Assembly (NCBI GenBank): GCA_014529385.2
Contig: CM043963.1
Location: 74,369,412-74,433,411 of the forward strand
Direction of reading: 5' to 3'
Source of the DNA: Adiantum capillus-veneris
Taxonomy: Eukaryota; Streptophyta; Polypodiopsida; Polypodiales; Pteridaceae
DNA: 64,000 nt
The translations under genes were made by a program, and so were the position numbers. This document shows positions 62,752 to 64,000 of this stretch, in pieces. The first letter of the stretch is position 1. Each line of letters begins with the position of its first letter. The notes below the pieces were generated by a model. It searched no databases. It was not told where the DNA came from and saw nothing but the letters and a program-made list of their open reading frames with translations.

Positions 62752-64000
62752 TGTCGCGAGGACGTGGCAACTGCTAACCTTAGTTGTTGGTTTCTTTCCA
62801 ATGATTTTTTATTAATTTTTGAGACCCTCTTTTTGAAGTTGCAAATGGTCGGACATTGTATGGCCAATGTGAACGGTAGTTTCACCCGCAGACGGGAAGT
62901 TTGCCGGCACTGGAACTCGTAAAGTAAAAGGATGTCTAGGCTCAATTCAAGATCATGTAGGTCCCCCCGTCGCACTTAGCAAGTTGGTGGATACTAGGAA
63001 GTGAACTCAATAAAGGCATAAAGTCAAGATGGGATCACCAACAGAAAGTATCCGACAGTTGGGCCACATTGCACTTTTGGATGCGGTCCCAATGAGGATA
63101 GATGGTCAGATGACCAGTGGGAGCCCAACGAAAGCATCTCCTAAAAATTAGGGAACTGCTATTTTGGGCCGTGAAATCTGTTCGTGTCATTAGCATCAGA
63201 ATGACAAGGAAAACATTTTATTACTCTGCTGCAAAGTCAACTGATGCACCAGTTGAGAGATTTTTAAGCAGGAAGCCCAATGCGGGGAAATTGCATGTAT
63301 GAGTGCCAAGTGGCACTTTTTGGCCAATTTACCAAGTTTGAGAAAACAGAACTCGTAACTGACTTCCTAGAGGAGTTTTGGAGGCTGATAACTATGATTT
63401 TCAACCATTTCTTTCCATTTTTGAGCTTCCCATGACTTTACCTAGGACCAAGAAGCTCATTTTCATTGGAAGGCATCAGATGCGTGTTTACAGGGCTATT
63501 TTGCTACGTTTTCAACGATACGCAGATTTTGGCAGCCATGAAAATCTTTCCCTTTTTGCATCTATTTGTTCACAAATGCATTACAGGTCAAGGGCAGCAG
63601 AGGGGGCACTCGATTTTTCCTTAGGGGATGCTTCATTGAGAACCTGTCACAGGTTAAGAGCTATGGAGTGCTTGCCTTCCTCTCTATGTACAGTGTGGTG
63701 CTAGGAGTGATGGCCTGCACACTACACACTGCTCCCTCTCTCCCCTACGTGCAGTTATGTGATGCCCCACAAGAGTGCTCTTCATTTGACTGATGTACAG
63801 TTGTGTGGTTTCATGCTTTTGTGCTGAAGCAAGAGCCTCCTTGAGCAAGAACAGAGGTGGCTAACTGCTACTCCAAAGCAGGCACTGGTGAGGGTCATAA
63901 CCTCACCGTACAGGTGCGTTTTCAGTGTTGTGTATGCGCTGTAAATTGACTGTTTTTCAGCCATACGGACGCTAGAACCATTGGGAATAGTGCCTCACTG
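62752..64000 (+). repeat. LTR of the second chromovirus copy, cut by the window end
   Basis: Starts TGTCGCGAGGACGTGGCAAC and aligns with the 1479-bp LTR, with many point differences. At about 63285-63640 it carries a longer, different segment than the young element (roughly 240 bp more), then aligns again. At the window edge it has reached the equivalent of about position 50787 of the young 3' LTR, so several hundred bases lie outside. Confidence 0.88.

Noticed and set aside
1-64000. CRISPR arrays, operons or bacterial-type ribosome binding sites
   Set aside because: No regularly spaced direct repeats with unique spacers. Introns, LTR elements and LINEs show eukaryotic nuclear DNA.

Overview
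This is a window of nuclear DNA from a land plant with a large, repeat-rich genome. Evidence: telo-box motifs (AAACCCTAA), plant-type Ty3/gypsy elements with chromodomains, APE-type LINEs, and two ordinary plant nuclear genes for organelle proteins. A fern or another non-flowering lineage is my guess; nothing in the sequence proves it. No rRNA, tRNA or CRISPR array was seen.

Host genes lie only in the 18.6-23.7 kb stretch. The last three exons of an organellar translation initiation factor IF-3 gene are on the + strand (18652-19262). A complete intronless gene for an NDUFAF6-like complex I assembly factor of the squalene/phytoene synthase fold is on the - strand (22825-23712). The two converge. 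No IF-3 exon was recognised upstream, where the sequence is transposon material, so the gene has a very long intron, starts outside the window, or is broken.

Layout. 0-3.5 kb: unrecognised, with hairpin-forming inverted repeats and a degenerate tandem repeat. 3.5-5.5 kb: decayed gypsy pol (+). 5.5-7.9 kb: L1-type LINE C (-). 7.9-10.9 kb: old element of LTR family E2, interrupted by a solo LTR of family F. 11.4-18.6 kb: apparently full-length LINE A (-) with a (TC)n tract at both ends and a hAT-like insertion. 24.5-31.8 kb: element F (+, TSD TTGGG) with a complete E2 element (TSD AGATC) nested inside it. 33.7-42.8 kb: head-to-tail chain of LINE A, LINE B and two truncated LINE A copies, each joint being a (CT)n tract. 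42.8-51.2 kb: intact, very young Ty3/gypsy chromovirus (TSD TCTTG, 1479-bp LTRs) inside the last LINE copy. 51.3-52.9 kb: gypsy fragment (-). 52.9-54.2 kb: head-to-head pair of E2-like LTRs between two (CT)n tracts. 54.2-61.9 kb: LINE B-like copy split in three by an E2 element (-) and a short LTR element G (-); one LTR of G contains another LINE B insertion. 62.3-64 kb: 3' end of a second chromovirus copy running off the window.

The main pattern is that LINEs A and B repeatedly sit in (TC)n/(GA)n microsatellites. Their 3' ends carry a shared small hairpin followed directly by (TC)n, and most truncated 5' ends start directly after TC units. The two LTRs of element G act as filled and empty versions of one such site. 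This suggests a microsatellite-targeted LINE system and is the most interesting content here. A second theme is parasitism among LTR elements: E2 has a decayed gag and no recognised pol, but shares a related Gag and an LTR core motif with the intact chromovirus, which could supply its enzymes.
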